Both the position numbers and the translations under genes were made by a program. Shown here one piece after another: positions 1-7,325 of a stretch of 64,000 nt of DNA. The stretch is taken from contig CAWESL010000005.1 of assembly GCA_963811705.1 (NCBI GenBank), forward strand, positions 62,001 through 126,000, read 5' to 3'. The notes beneath the pieces are model-generated. The model searched no databases. It was not told where the DNA came from and saw only the letters and a list, made by a program, of their open reading frames with translations. Origin of the DNA: DATJPR01 sp963811705 (GTDB taxonomy: Bacteria > Bacteroidota > Ignavibacteria > UBA10030 > UBA6906). Every line of letters begins with the position of its first letter. Position 1 is the stretch's first letter.

Positions 1-2
1 AT

Positions 3-863
3 CTGGGCCGCCCCGGACATATCTTCCCGCTCCGGGCTGCGGAGGGCGGCGTCCTGCGACGCGCAGGACATACGGAGGCAGTCGTCGATCTGTGCCGCAT
101 GGCCGGGCTGCATCAAGCGGGAGTCCTTTGTGAAATCATGAAGGAAGACGGGACGATGGCCCGTCTGCCGGAGCTGCTTGCCCTGTCAGAGGAGCACGGT
201 CTGGTCATCATCTCCGTCCGCGATCTGATCGCGTACCGAATGGCAAGGGAGAAACTTGTCCACCGTCTTGTCTCGACGAATCTCCCCACCAAACACGGGG
301 AGTTCGTGCTGCACTTGTACCGTAGCGCGACGGACAACAAGGAACACATCGTCCTGCTCAAGGGAGTGATTGACCCCGCCGTTCCCACGCTGGTCCGTGT
401 TCACTCAGAGTGTCTGACGGGCGATGTTTTCGGCTCTCTGCGATGTGATTGCAACGAGCAGCTCGTGCGCGCGATGGAAATGGTGGATGCCGCGGGGTCG
501 GGCGTAGTGCTCTACATGCGGCAGGAAGGAAGAGGGATCGGCTTGCTGAACAAGCTGAGGGCGTACAGCCTTCAGGATGAGGGGCTGGATACCGTTGAAG
601 CCAATGAAAGACTGGGTTTCCGGCCGGATCTCCGGGATTACGGGATCGGCGCCCAAATTCTCCGCGACCTCGGAATCGGGAAGATTCGCCTCCTGACCAA
701 CAATCCCCGGAAGGTTGTTGGACTGGCTGGTTACGGGCTTGACATCGTTGAGCGCGTGCCTCTGGAAATGAGTCCAAATCCCCTGAATGAGCGCTATCTC
801 CAGACAAAAAGGGACAAGATGGGGCACCTCATCCTTTTTGACCGTGACGCTGCCAAGCCCTGA
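3..863 (+). CDS. ribBA: Bifunctional riboflavin enzyme RibBA, 5' truncated by window edge
   Basis: Two consecutive domains of riboflavin synthesis are visible in one reading frame open from base 3. The first ~90 codons are the C-terminal part of 3,4-dihydroxy-2-butanone 4-phosphate synthase (RPGHIFPLRAAEGGV, then HTEAVVDLCRMAG). The rest is GTP cyclohydrolase II, with the zinc ligands in SECLTGDVFGSLRCDC, the RQEGRGIGL loop and the LLTNNPRK segment. GTP and ribulose 5-phosphate are the substrates that give the two riboflavin precursors. An ATG at 99 is internal; the true start lies upstream of the window. A stem with a T-run follows the stop. Family assignment is secure. Confidence 0.96.
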   Translation: MGRPGHIFPLRAAEGGVLRRAGHTEAVVDLCRMAGLHQAGVLCEIMKEDGTMARLPELLALSEEHGLVIISVRDLIAYRMAREKLVHRLVSTNLPTKHGEFVLHLYRSATDNKEHIVLLKGVIDPAVPTLVRVHSECLTGDVFGSLRCDCNEQLVRAMEMVDAAGSGVVLYMRQEGRGIGLLNKLRAYSLQDEGLDTVEANERLGFRPDLRDYGIGAQILRDLGIGKIRLLTNNPRKVVGLAGYGLDIVERVPLEMSPNPLNERYLQTKRDKMGHLILFDRDAAKP

Positions 864-936
864 GCCCTCCAATTCGCAGGGTTGAACGCTTGCTTTTTTC
901 CTCAGCGTTCCCTTTATTGACCAAGAGTAGTTCAAT

Positions 937-977
937 ATAGCCATTGTTCGTCTCCACGGATGATGGCTATTCTTTTT
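937..977 (+). terminator. Rho-independent terminator between ribBA and greA
   Basis: Fifteen-position stem (arms 937-951 and 956-970, three G-U pairs in RNA, loop CTCC) followed directly by TCTTTTT. It should end the ribBA transcript. Its T-run overlaps a TTG at 976 that could be read as an upstream greA start, which argues for the ATG at 1006. Confidence 0.8.
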
Positions 978-1005
978 GCTTTCACTAAAGCTTTCGAGCG
1001 ACACC

Positions 1006-1488
1006 ATGAACGGACAATCAGAGACGATCTATCTTACCCGCGAGCGGCTTCATGAAATCGAACAGGAAGTGCGCGAACTCAAGACGAATGGTCGCAAGAT
1101 GGTTGCCCAAAAGATCGCCGATGCCCGTGGCTATGGCGATCTGTCGGAGAATGCCGAGTACGATGCCGCGAAAGAGGAACAGCAGCACCTCGAATTGAAG
1201 ATTTCCAAGCTCGAGCTGACGCTCTCCCACGCAAAGGTGATCGAAGCAAAAGACCTGCCCAACGACAAGATTTATATCCTCAGCCGCGTGAAGTTGAAGG
1301 ACCTGAAAACAGGGAGAGAATTCGAGTATCTTCTTGTATCACCGGAAGAATCAGATTTCGACGCGAACAAAATTTCCGTGACCTCCCCGATCGGGAAGTC
1401 ACTCCTCGGGAAAACGCCAGGAGAGTCCCTCGAGATCAAGGTCCCGGCCGGATTGCTTCATTACAAGATCCTTGACGTCACGAGATAG
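1006..1488 (+). CDS. greA: Transcription elongation factor GreA
   Basis: GreA enters the secondary channel of RNA polymerase and stimulates cleavage of backtracked RNA. The 160-residue product has the usual two parts: an N-terminal antiparallel coiled coil carrying the acidic tip (GYGDLSENAEYDAAKEEQ, about residues 40-57) and a C-terminal FKBP-like domain with VSVTSPIGKSLLG-like sequence (SVTSPIGKSLLGKTPG). Length is typical. I chose the ATG at 1006 rather than the in-frame TTG at 976, because the TTG lies in the terminator T-run and the family starts close to the LTRERL motif. No strong Shine-Dalgarno site is seen. Monocistronic by appearance. Confidence 0.95.
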   Translation: MNGQSETIYLTRERLHEIEQEVRELKTNGRKMVAQKIADARGYGDLSENAEYDAAKEEQQHLELKISKLELTLSHAKVIEAKDLPNDKIYILSRVKLKDLKTGREFEYLLVSPEESDFDANKISVTSPIGKSLLGKTPGESLEIKVPAGLLHYKILDVTR

Positions 1489-1625
1489 ACAGGTGATCGG
1501 CAATGCGTGCCGATCCGTTTTCTGCCAAGAGTCCATGCGTGACGTTCTTTCCAATTTGCGAGTCCAGAGCGAGCCTTCTTTTCCCCGCGAACCTCTGACG
1601 GAATCCCGCTACCCGGCACCCTCTC

Positions 1626-2159
1626 ATGCCAACGAACCTCGAACTAAAAGCGCGGATCTCCTCGATCGAATGGTGCCTGACGCGTGCACTCGAACGAGGA
1701 GCCACCAGTGCCGGGATATTGGATCAAGTTGACACGTACTTCAACACTCCTGCCGGACGCCTCAAACTGCGAATCATCAATGGAAGTTCGGCAGAGCTGA
1801 TCGGCTATTTCAGAAGAGAAGTCGCCGATGAACGATCCAGCGCATATGAGAAGACCTCGGTTCCGGACGCCGCGACCTTTTGTGGAATTCTGGAACGTAC
1901 GCTCGGCGTCCGTGTGGTCGTGAGTAAACATCGGAACCTTTTCTGGTACAAAGGATCGAGAATTCACGTTGACGCCGTCGACAATCTTGGCACGTTCATT
2001 GAATTTGAAGTTCCGACAGATGGCAAATACAGCGCGGAAGAGGTCATGAAAGAGCTTCGCACGATGTTCGACATTCGTGCGCAGGATATTGTCCGCGCAT
2101 CCTACGCGGATCTCCTCATGAATTCCGAACACGCAGATGAGACGCCTGACAGACCTTGA
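1626..2159 (+). CDS. CYTH-domain protein (class IV adenylate cyclase / triphosphatase family)
   Basis: The 177-residue product is a CYTH fold: N-terminal NLELKARI (the family's ExExK metal motif with its first Glu replaced by Asn), DQVDTYFNTPAGRLKLR, then basic and acidic strand residues (LIGYFRR, FIEFEVPTD). CYTH proteins bind triphosphates in a beta-tunnel and act as CyaB-type cyclases or as inorganic/thiamine triphosphatases. The sequence alone does not settle which reaction applies, and the first Glu substitution could change metal use. It starts 137 bases after greA with no feature recognised in that gap. A promoter for the downstream tRNA begins inside its stop codon. Confidence 0.8.
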   Translation: MPTNLELKARISSIEWCLTRALERGATSAGILDQVDTYFNTPAGRLKLRIINGSSAELIGYFRREVADERSSAYEKTSVPDAATFCGILERTLGVRVVVSKHRNLFWYKGSRIHVDAVDNLGTFIEFEVPTDGKYSAEEVMKELRTMFDIRAQDIVRASYADLLMNSEHADETPDRP

Positions 2160-2184
2160 CTTTGATCAGGTGCGCTAGTATATT
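2156..2184 (+). promoter_or_regulatory. Promoter P1 upstream of tRNA-Gly
   Basis: TTGACT at 2156-2161, 17-nt spacer, TATATT at 2179-2184. Overlaps the end of the CYTH gene and precedes tRNA-Gly by about 90 bases. A second site follows at 2237. Confidence 0.6.
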
Positions 2185-2236
2185 CCGTGTGTAACGTTGA
2201 TACGTTCTTTCACCGACTCGCTGCACTGAGCCGAGC

Positions 2237-2265
2237 TTGATTCCGGAAAGTTGATTTTGTATATT
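2237..2265 (+). promoter_or_regulatory. Promoter P2 of tRNA-Gly
   Basis: TTGATT at 2237-2242, 17-nt spacer, TATATT at 2260-2265. Transcription would start near 2272, about 5 bases before the mature tRNA 5' end, so this is the likelier main tRNA promoter. Confidence 0.65.
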
Positions 2266-2276
2266 GGTTCAGTGCC

Positions 2277-2349
<73 letters not shown>

Positions 2350-2430
2350 CTGTCCCGGGTGACCGGGGCAACGGGATCGGACGGTAATCGCGCCGTACGT
2401 CCCGAGTCGGTATACTTCCTCTTTTTGAGA

Positions 2431-2470
2431 CCCCGCCGCCCCCAATCCCACCAGGTGGCGGGGTTTTTTT
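2431..2470 (+). terminator. Terminator after tRNA-Gly
   Basis: Ten-pair GC stem (CCCCGCCGCC at 2431-2440 with GGTGGCGGGG at 2454-2463, one G-U) followed by seven T. Lies 81 bases after the tRNA end. Confidence 0.85.
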
Positions 2471-2559
2471 ATTGTCCGACCAGATCCACCTCGCTTATGC
2501 TCCCGACACAATCCATCATCATCGTCTGAGTACCACCCACTCCTCAGGAGGTCTTCTTC

Positions 2560-4215
2560 ATGGAGAACCCAAAGGATTCGGACCATTCAACACTCGATCG
2601 CAGAGACTTTCTCCGGCTTGGCGTCGGGAGCGGCTTAGCTGTGGCGGGCTTTACCACCGCGGTCCTTGCGGAGCGTGTGCACAAAGGATTGAATCACCCC
2701 TCCGAACTCCCCGGGACGGATATCGAAGAGCTGACCATTGCGAACCTTTCCGAACGCATGGCGTCCGGCAAAGACACTGCCCGCTCTCTCGTCGAACAGT
2801 ACTTTGCACGGATCGAAACACTCGACAAAGCCGGACCGACTCTCGCAAGCGTACTGGAAATCAATCCTGACTGCCTGAAGATCGCCGATGATCTGGACGC
2901 GGAACGGAAGGCGAAAGGCCCGCGGGGACCGCTCCACGGCATACCTGTGGTCCTCAAGGACAACATTGACACGGCCGACCGAATGATGACCACGGCCGGG
3001 TCGCTCGCCCTCGTCGGTTCGAAGCCTCCCGAAGACGCGTTTCTCGTCCAACAGCTCCGGCGTGCCGGAGCCATCATTCTCGGGAAGACCAATCTCAGCG
3101 AGTGGGCAAACATCCGGTCCTCGAAGTCGACAAGCGGTTGGAGCGGGCGGGGAGGATTGACACGAAACCCCTATGCCCTCGACCGGAACACGTCCGGCTC
3201 GAGTTCCGGGTCTGCCGTCGCCGTTTCCTCCAACCTCTGCACCGTCGCGGTTGGATCCGAAACGGACGGATCGATTGTGAGCCCGTCTTCGATCAACGGG
3301 GTGGTGGGAATCAAACCGACGGTCGGACTTGTGAGCCGGACCGGTATCATCCCGATTTCCCATTCCCAGGATACAGCGGGACCCATAGCGCGAACCGTGG
3401 CAGACGCGGCGATTCTCCTGGCGGCACTCGCCGGCGTCGACAAGGAAGACGCGGCGACCGCTTCCAATCCCTCAACGGCCCCGGCGGATTTCACGCAGTT
3501 CCTGAATCCCGCGGGTCTGCGTGGAGCGAGGATCGGAGTCGTCAGGAAATACTTCGGATTCCTCGACGGAGTGGACAAGATTATCGAGCACGCACTGGAA
3601 GTCCTCAAGCAGGAAGGTGCGGTACTCGTCGATCCCGTGGAGATCGACGCAATCGGAAAGATGGATGAAGCAGAGACGACGGTGCTGCTTTATGAATTGA
3701 AGGCGGACATGAAGGCATACCTGTCGCGGCTCGGTCCCGGTGCGCCGGTCCATTCGTTGAAGGATATTATCGACTTCAATGAAACAAACGCCGCCCGAGA
3801 GATGCCCTACTTCGGTCAGGACATGTTTCTTAAAGCCGAAGCCAAAGGACCACTGACGGACAAAGAATACATCGATGCGCTCGAGAAGAATCACACGATG
3901 TCGCGCGAAGAGGGAATCGACGCGGTCATGACGAAGTTCAATCTCGACGCACTTGTCGCGCCGACCGATGGACCGGCCTGGATGACCGACCTGATTTGCG
4001 GTGATCATTTCCTGGGAGGGAGCTCGAACCTTGCGGCGATCGCGGGGTATCCGAGCATCACGGTCCCCGCGGGCTTTCTGTTCGGCTTGCCCATCGGGAT
4101 CTCATTCTTCGGTCGGGCCTGGACGGAGGGGACGCTGATCAAAATCGCCTTTGCGTTCGAGCAGGCGACGCACGCACGGAAGCGGCCGATGTTCCGTCCC
4201 ACCGCAGTCTTGTGA
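2560..4215 (+). CDS. Exported amidase-signature hydrolase with Tat signal
   Basis: The 551-residue protein opens with a twin-arginine motif (DRRDFLRLG, residues 13-21) and a hydrophobic stretch, so it is probably exported folded by the Tat system. The remainder is the amidase signature family (GatA-like fold): catalytic Lys133 in VVLKDNIDT, the Gly/Ser loop SGSSSGSA (212-219) holding the cis-Ser, and the nucleophile region GSETDGSIVSP (Ser238). These enzymes hydrolyse carboxamides by a Ser-cisSer-Lys triad. There is no GatB/GatC partner, and the signal peptide argues against a tRNA amidotransferase role; a periplasmic amide scavenging or detoxifying role is inferred. An AGGAGG site at 2546-2551 fixes the ATG. 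Confidence 0.88.
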   Translation: MENPKDSDHSTLDRRDFLRLGVGSGLAVAGFTTAVLAERVHKGLNHPSELPGTDIEELTIANLSERMASGKDTARSLVEQYFARIETLDKAGPTLASVLEINPDCLKIADDLDAERKAKGPRGPLHGIPVVLKDNIDTADRMMTTAGSLALVGSKPPEDAFLVQQLRRAGAIILGKTNLSEWANIRSSKSTSGWSGRGGLTRNPYALDRNTSGSSSGSAVAVSSNLCTVAVGSETDGSIVSPSSINGVVGIKPTVGLVSRTGIIPISHSQDTAGPIARTVADAAILLAALAGVDKEDAATASNPSTAPADFTQFLNPAGLRGARIGVVRKYFGFLDGVDKIIEHALEVLKQEGAVLVDPVEIDAIGKMDEAETTVLLYELKADMKAYLSRLGPGAPVHSLKDIIDFNETNAAREMPYFGQDMFLKAEAKGPLTDKEYIDALEKNHTMSREEGIDAVMTKFNLDALVAPTDGPAWMTDLICGDHFLGGSSNLAAIAGYPSITVPAGFLFGLPIGISFFGRAWTEGTLIKIAFAFEQATHARKRPMFRPTAVL

Positions 4216-4218
4216 CGG

Positions 4219-4247
4219 TTGCTTTTCTTTTGTCATCTTCTTACCAT
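4219..4247 (+). promoter_or_regulatory. Promoter of tRNA-Cys
   Basis: TTGCTT at 4219-4224, 17-nt spacer, TACCAT at 4242-4247. The expected start, near 4254, is 5 bases before the tRNA 5' end. Confidence 0.5.
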
Positions 4248-4258
4248 GAGCGTGCTAC

Positions 4259-4330
4259 GGCGACGTACCCAAGTGGTAAGGGAGAGGTCTGCAAAACCTT
4301 TATGCGGCGGTTCGAATCCGCCCGTCGCCT
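4259..4330 (+). tRNA. tRNA-Cys (anticodon GCA)
   Basis: Complete cloverleaf: acceptor GGCGACG/CGTCGCC, D-arm TACCC...GGGA, anticodon stem GAGGT/ACCTT around CTGCAAA (anticodon GCA), T-arm GGCGG-TTCGAAT-CCGCC, discriminator T. This is the only intact copy; two degenerate derivatives follow downstream at 4395 and 5459. Confidence 0.96.
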
Positions 4331-4334
4331 CGAG

Positions 4335-4377
4335 AAAAAAGCCCGCACACGGAGGAACCTGTGAGCGGGCTTTTTTT
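4335..4377 (+). terminator. Terminator after tRNA-Cys (copy 1 of 4)
   Basis: A-run, GCCCGC (4341-4346) pairing with GCGGGC (4365-4370) with further pairing inward past one A-A mismatch, then seven T. Near-identical copies recur at 4878 and 5662, and a decayed copy near 5016. Confidence 0.88.
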
Positions 4378-4394
4378 GATTTCGTGGAAGCTAT

Positions 4395-4877
4395 GTGACG
4401 TACCCACCCGCCTACGCCCTGAGAGTCGGGCTCCGGCGGGTCCACTGGTAAGGGAGAAGTCTGCAACACCTTTATGCGTTGATGGGCCCGCCGGAGCGAA
4501 GCGAAGGCGGGCGCCCGAGTAAGGGAGAAGTCAGCAAACCCTTATGCGTTGATGGGCCCGCCGGAGCGGAGCGAAGGCGGGCGCCCGAGTAAGGGAGAAG
4601 TCAGCAAACCCTTATGCGTTGATGGGCCCGCCGGAGCGGAGCGAAGGCGGGCGCCCTAGTAAGGGAGAAGTCAGCAAACCCTTATGCGTTGATGGGCCCG
4701 CCGGAGCGGAGCGAAGGCGGGCGCCCTAGTAAGAGAGAAGTCAGCAAACCCTTATGCGTTGATGGGCCCGCCGGAGCGGAGCGAAGGCGGGCGCCCGAGT
4801 AAGAGAGAAGTCAGCAAACCCTTATGCGTTGATGGGCCCGCCGGAGCGGAGCGAAGGCGGGCGCCCGTCGCCTCGAG
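4395..4877 (+). pseudogene. tRNA-Cys-derived pseudo-tRNA expanded by hairpin insertions and tandem duplication
   Basis: The block begins with GACGTACCCA, matching the tRNA-Cys acceptor/D-arm, and ends with CGTCGCCTCGAG, matching its 3' acceptor strand and trailer. Between them a CCCGCC...GGCGGG hairpin (about 4407-4440) sits in the D-loop, an anticodon arm with GCA follows (about 4452-4478), and the T-arm is replaced by a different GC hairpin. That part is then repeated (see 4481). The 5' acceptor strand is damaged, so it cannot fold as a working tRNA. A terminator copy follows. Confidence 0.85.
4481..4866 (+). repeat. Tandem array, 70-nt units, each a GC hairpin plus a tRNA-Cys anticodon-arm fragment
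   Basis: Five full 70-nt units start at 4481, 4551, 4621, 4691 and 4761; a sixth partial copy (4831-4866) contains only the hairpin. Each unit begins GATGGGCCCGCCGGAGCG, reaches GGCGGGCGCCC, then AGTAAGGGAGAAGTCAGCAA and CCCTTATGCGTT. The second half is a degenerate D-arm/anticodon arm of the neighbouring tRNA-Cys. Units differ by single bases: GAAGCG in unit 1, CCCTAGT in units 3 and 4, AAGAGAG in units 4 and 5. This is the pattern of local unequal exchange. No spacer diversity exists, so it is not CRISPR. Confidence 0.93.
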
Positions 4878-4919
4878 AAAAAAGCCCGCACACGGAGGAA
4901 CCTGTGAGCGGGCTTTTTT
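4878..4919 (+). terminator. Terminator copy 2, after the pseudo-tRNA array
   Basis: Same A-run, GCCCGC/GCGGGC stem (4884-4889 and 4908-4913) and T-run as the tRNA-Cys terminator at 4335, so the duplicated segment included the terminator. Confidence 0.85.
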
Positions 4920-4961
4920 CTTTTGTGTCAGCAGAGTTGAAGAAGTAGGCGGGACTGGAAC

Positions 4962-5057
4962 AATGCCTTGAGTCCACCGGGGGCAGAGTGAAGGCTGACG
5001 CCTGTTGTCTCGAGAAGAAAAAGCCTGCGCACGGAAGAGCTGTGAGTGGGCTTCTTG
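4962..5057 (+). pseudogene. Strongly decayed third copy of the hairpin / tRNA-Cys tail / terminator
   Basis: CACCGGGGGCAGAGTGAAGG resembles the unit hairpin, TGTCTCGAGAAG resembles the tRNA 3' end and trailer, and AAAGCCTGCGCACGGAAGAG with GTGAGTGGGCTTCTT resembles the terminator, all with many substitutions. The rest of 4920-5185 holds nothing else that I recognise. Confidence 0.55.
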
Positions 5058-5185
5058 TGTTCTATCCGTCTCCGGGGTGTAATACTACCGCCTTCGTCCG
5101 TGAAAAAGGGTTCCCGTGATTCTAATTTGCCGCGCACGGATTTCATGAGAAACCACTGATCATATTCTTATGCGAAGAGGGGTCG

Positions 5186-5446
5186 ATGAGTACCAACGGA
5201 GAAGGATTTGTGGTTTATGTACTTCGAAGTGAAAGAACTGGGAGATGGTATACTGGCAGCACTGGGAATCTTGTTCGGCGTCTTGATGAACACAACCACG
5301 GCGAAACGATCTCAACGCGTAGACGAGGTCCCTGGACAATCGCATACGCGGAATGGTATTCCACAAGAACAGAGGCAGAAGAGAGAGAAAAATATTTAAA
5401 GAGTGGAGCAGGGAGGGAAAAGCTAGATCGCTTTCTAAATCGATAA
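5186..5446 (+). CDS. Small single-domain GIY-YIG endonuclease, between tRNA-Cys-derived repeats
   Basis: The 86-residue product is a minimal GIY-YIG nuclease of the UPF0213/YhbQ type. It has VVYVLRS (GIY strand), RWYTGSTGNLVRRLDEHN (YIG strand, catalytic Arg, and the DEHN turn) and the acidic helix TEAEEREKYLK, which supplies the metal-binding Glu. Such proteins nick DNA or are cryptic nucleases; no extra DNA-binding domain is present. AGAGGGG at 5177-5182 supports the ATG. It stands alone, with tRNA-Cys-derived blocks on both sides (4395-4919 and 5459-5706). A role in making or spreading those repeats is only inference. Confidence 0.85.
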   Translation: MSTNGEGFVVYVLRSERTGRWYTGSTGNLVRRLDEHNHGETISTRRRGPWTIAYAEWYSTRTEAEEREKYLKSGAGREKLDRFLNR

Positions 5447-5458
5447 CGGATTGTATTT

Positions 5459-5661
5459 AGACGTACCCGCCCGCCTTCGCCCTGAGAGTCGGGCTCCGGC
5501 GGGTCCACTGGTAAGGGAGAAGTCTGCAAAACCTTTATGCGTTGATGGGCCCGCCGGAGCGAAGCGAAGGCGGGCGCCCGAGTAAGGGAGAAGTCTGCAA
5601 AACCTTTATGCGTTGATGGGCCCGCCGGAGCGGAACGAAGGCGGGCGCCCGTCGCCTCGAG
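5459..5661 (+). pseudogene. Second tRNA-Cys-derived block, less degenerate
   Basis: Same plan as the block at 4395. ACGTACCC is followed by a CCCGCC...GGCGGG hairpin in the D-loop. Next come an anticodon arm still reading GTCTGCAAAACC, a GC hairpin in place of the T-arm, one 71-nt repeat unit (5544-5614), a final hairpin (5615-5650) and the tRNA 3' acceptor CGTCGCCTCGAG. The anticodon arm keeps more of the parental tRNA sequence than the 4481 array, so this block is probably nearer the ancestral form. Confidence 0.85.
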
Positions 5662-5706
5662 AAAAAAGCCCGCACACGGAGGAACCTGTGAGCGGGCTTT
5701 TGTTTT
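5662..5706 (+). terminator. Terminator copy 4, after the second tRNA-Cys-derived block
   Basis: A-run, GCCCGC (5668-5673) with GCGGGC (5692-5697), then TTTTGTTTT. Its distal side faces the end of the convergent ABC permease gene, which it may also serve. Confidence 0.8.
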
Positions 5707-5747
5707 GTGTGGCGGCCGGACTCGATGTGCTCGCGCGGAAGAAGTTC

Positions 5748-7325
5748 TCACACGCCATCGATCCCTCGCCACCGCTTTCGGATCGTCGTTACGATGATCA
5801 TCAGGAGCGAAACCGCGGCATAACCCACAAAGATCCCGGGTGTTACAATTCCCCCCCAACCTGCGAAGTCGAACGCCGGCTCCGCCCTGGAGCTCATCGC
5901 AAGATACAGAAAGAGAAGAAAGACGACGGTGAACGCCTTGGGCGTGCCGGTAAGGAGTCCAAGGAACGTTGCGGCGGCAGCCACAAAAATCAGTCCGTTG
6001 AGCAAAGCCACCCCGGAGAAAGGATCTGCGATCGAAACACGGAGAAGCGGGACGATGGTCAGCACCACCAGGACGGACAGCGCCGATAGGAATTTCATGA
6101 TGACCATGTGCTGACGGACCAGCGGGGCGCTAAAAATAAGCTGCGAGACGTTGGCGCTCCTGTCGCGCGTGGCTACCGAAGATACCGCAGGGACGAAGAC
6201 AAAAAACGCGAGCGGGAGGATGGTCGTGCGAACAATCGTGAGCGGGGCCAGAATGCCCCCCAGCGAGATCGCAATGATCGCCAGGACCAGGACCGGCGTA
6301 AGCGCGAATGTGAGGTGAGCATCGAGAATGACTGCCTTCGTCATGCCGGGAGGGCCACCGAGGCTGCGGACAGGGGGGACAAGGCCATGGAGCCAGTTTG
6401 TGGTCAGCGTCCGTGCTCTGTGGTAGAGAGTGCCTGAGCGCCCGCTTGCGGATTTCCCTGCGGCCGGATCGAACCGGCGGAAGGCAGCAAGGGCGAGGCC
6501 GACGAACGGGACGGCCATAAACGCCGAAAACATCCGCGGCACAACATAGACGGGATTGAAGTCAAGACCCTGGAAGACGACGGGCGCGAGGGTTGCATCA
6601 TATGGCGCGTAGCCGATGGTGAAATTGGTTGAACCGGTCACATGGATAATGTTCGGGATAAAGAACCCAATGCCGGTGAGGTCAAATCCGAGGAGCCAGC
6701 CGGGACCGTTACCCGAACTGAGGAGCGCAACAGGAAGCGTCAGGAGGAGTACCCATGAAAAGAAATACAAAACATCTCCGACCCTTCCGGAAAGGAATGG
6801 GACACATTCAAATGTGAGCGCGAGCCCTGCAACGGCAGGACCCATGGGAAGAAACATCACACCGAAGGTTGTGGCAAACACCATCGGCTCCAGAGGAGCC
6901 TCTCCGCGCAATGCATGGACCAGCATGCACGCAATCATGAAGATGAATGAGAGCGCGTACAGGAACACTGTATTTCCAAGAAACTTGCCGACCAGATACT
7001 GCGCCGATGCAACGGGAGAAGGACCGATAAGGCGGCCGACACCGGAGCGGAGATCGCGGGTTACCGAGTCGCTGATGAAGTAGAACCCAAACAGACTCAG
7101 GACAAATCCCCCCATCAGTGCCGACGTCAATGATGTCGCCGCTGAATTCAAGAGAGCCCGCCGTTGGCCGATCAGGAACATGACGCTGTTCGTACCGACA
7201 TCGGGCATCAGGAGAAATGCCGCGATGCAGAGCAGGAGAAAGAGCACCCATGTGGAGGTGCGACGAAATCGGAGCTTCCATTCAATGAGGGCAATCGATC
7301 CAATTGAACGCAGCGTCGAGGTCAT
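5748..7325 (-). CDS. ABC-2 type transporter permease, two-part membrane protein
   Basis: The 525-residue protein has many hydrophobic segments in two sets, roughly residues 20-290 and 345-525. Each begins with a helix preceded by basic residues (LIEWKLRFRRTSTWVLFLLL and, later, a second cluster), as in duplicated ABC-2 permeases. It should form the membrane channel for the ATPase encoded just upstream, whose stop codon overlaps its ATG by 4 bases (ATGA), so the two are translationally coupled. The substrate cannot be read from sequence. The C-terminal end faces a repeat block and terminator on the other strand. Confidence 0.82.
   Translation of the reverse strand: MTSTLRSIGSIALIEWKLRFRRTSTWVLFLLLCIAAFLLMPDVGTNSVMFLIGQRRALLNSAATSLTSALMGGFVLSLFGFYFISDSVTRDLRSGVGRLIGPSPVASAQYLVGKFLGNTVFLYALSFIFMIACMLVHALRGEAPLEPMVFATTFGVMFLPMGPAVAGLALTFECVPFLSGRVGDVLYFFSWVLLLTLPVALLSSGNGPGWLLGFDLTGIGFFIPNIIHVTGSTNFTIGYAPYDATLAPVVFQGLDFNPVYVVPRMFSAFMAVPFVGLALAAFRRFDPAAGKSASGRSGTLYHRARTLTTNWLHGLVPPVRSLGGPPGMTKAVILDAHLTFALTPVLVLAIIAISLGGILAPLTIVRTTILPLAFFVFVPAVSSVATRDRSANVSQLIFSAPLVRQHMVIMKFLSALSVLVVLTIVPLLRVSIADPFSGVALLNGLIFVAAAATFLGLLTGTPKAFTVVFLLFLYLAMSSRAEPAFDFAGWGGIVTPGIFVGYAAVSLLMIIVTTIRKRWRGIDGV

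Noticed and set aside
4481..4866. Could be a CRISPR array
   Set aside because: Units are 70 nt with no variable spacers; the whole unit is conserved and contains tRNA-Cys sequence. No cas genes are in the window.
4395..4877. Extra functional tRNA-Cys copies
   Set aside because: The T-arm is missing and the 5' acceptor strand is damaged, so no cloverleaf forms.
5215..5859. Minus-strand open frame of 214 codons, and a similar 78-codon frame at 4233-4469
   Set aside because: They run through the tRNA, terminator and hairpin repeats. Their predicted residues are just translations of those sequences.
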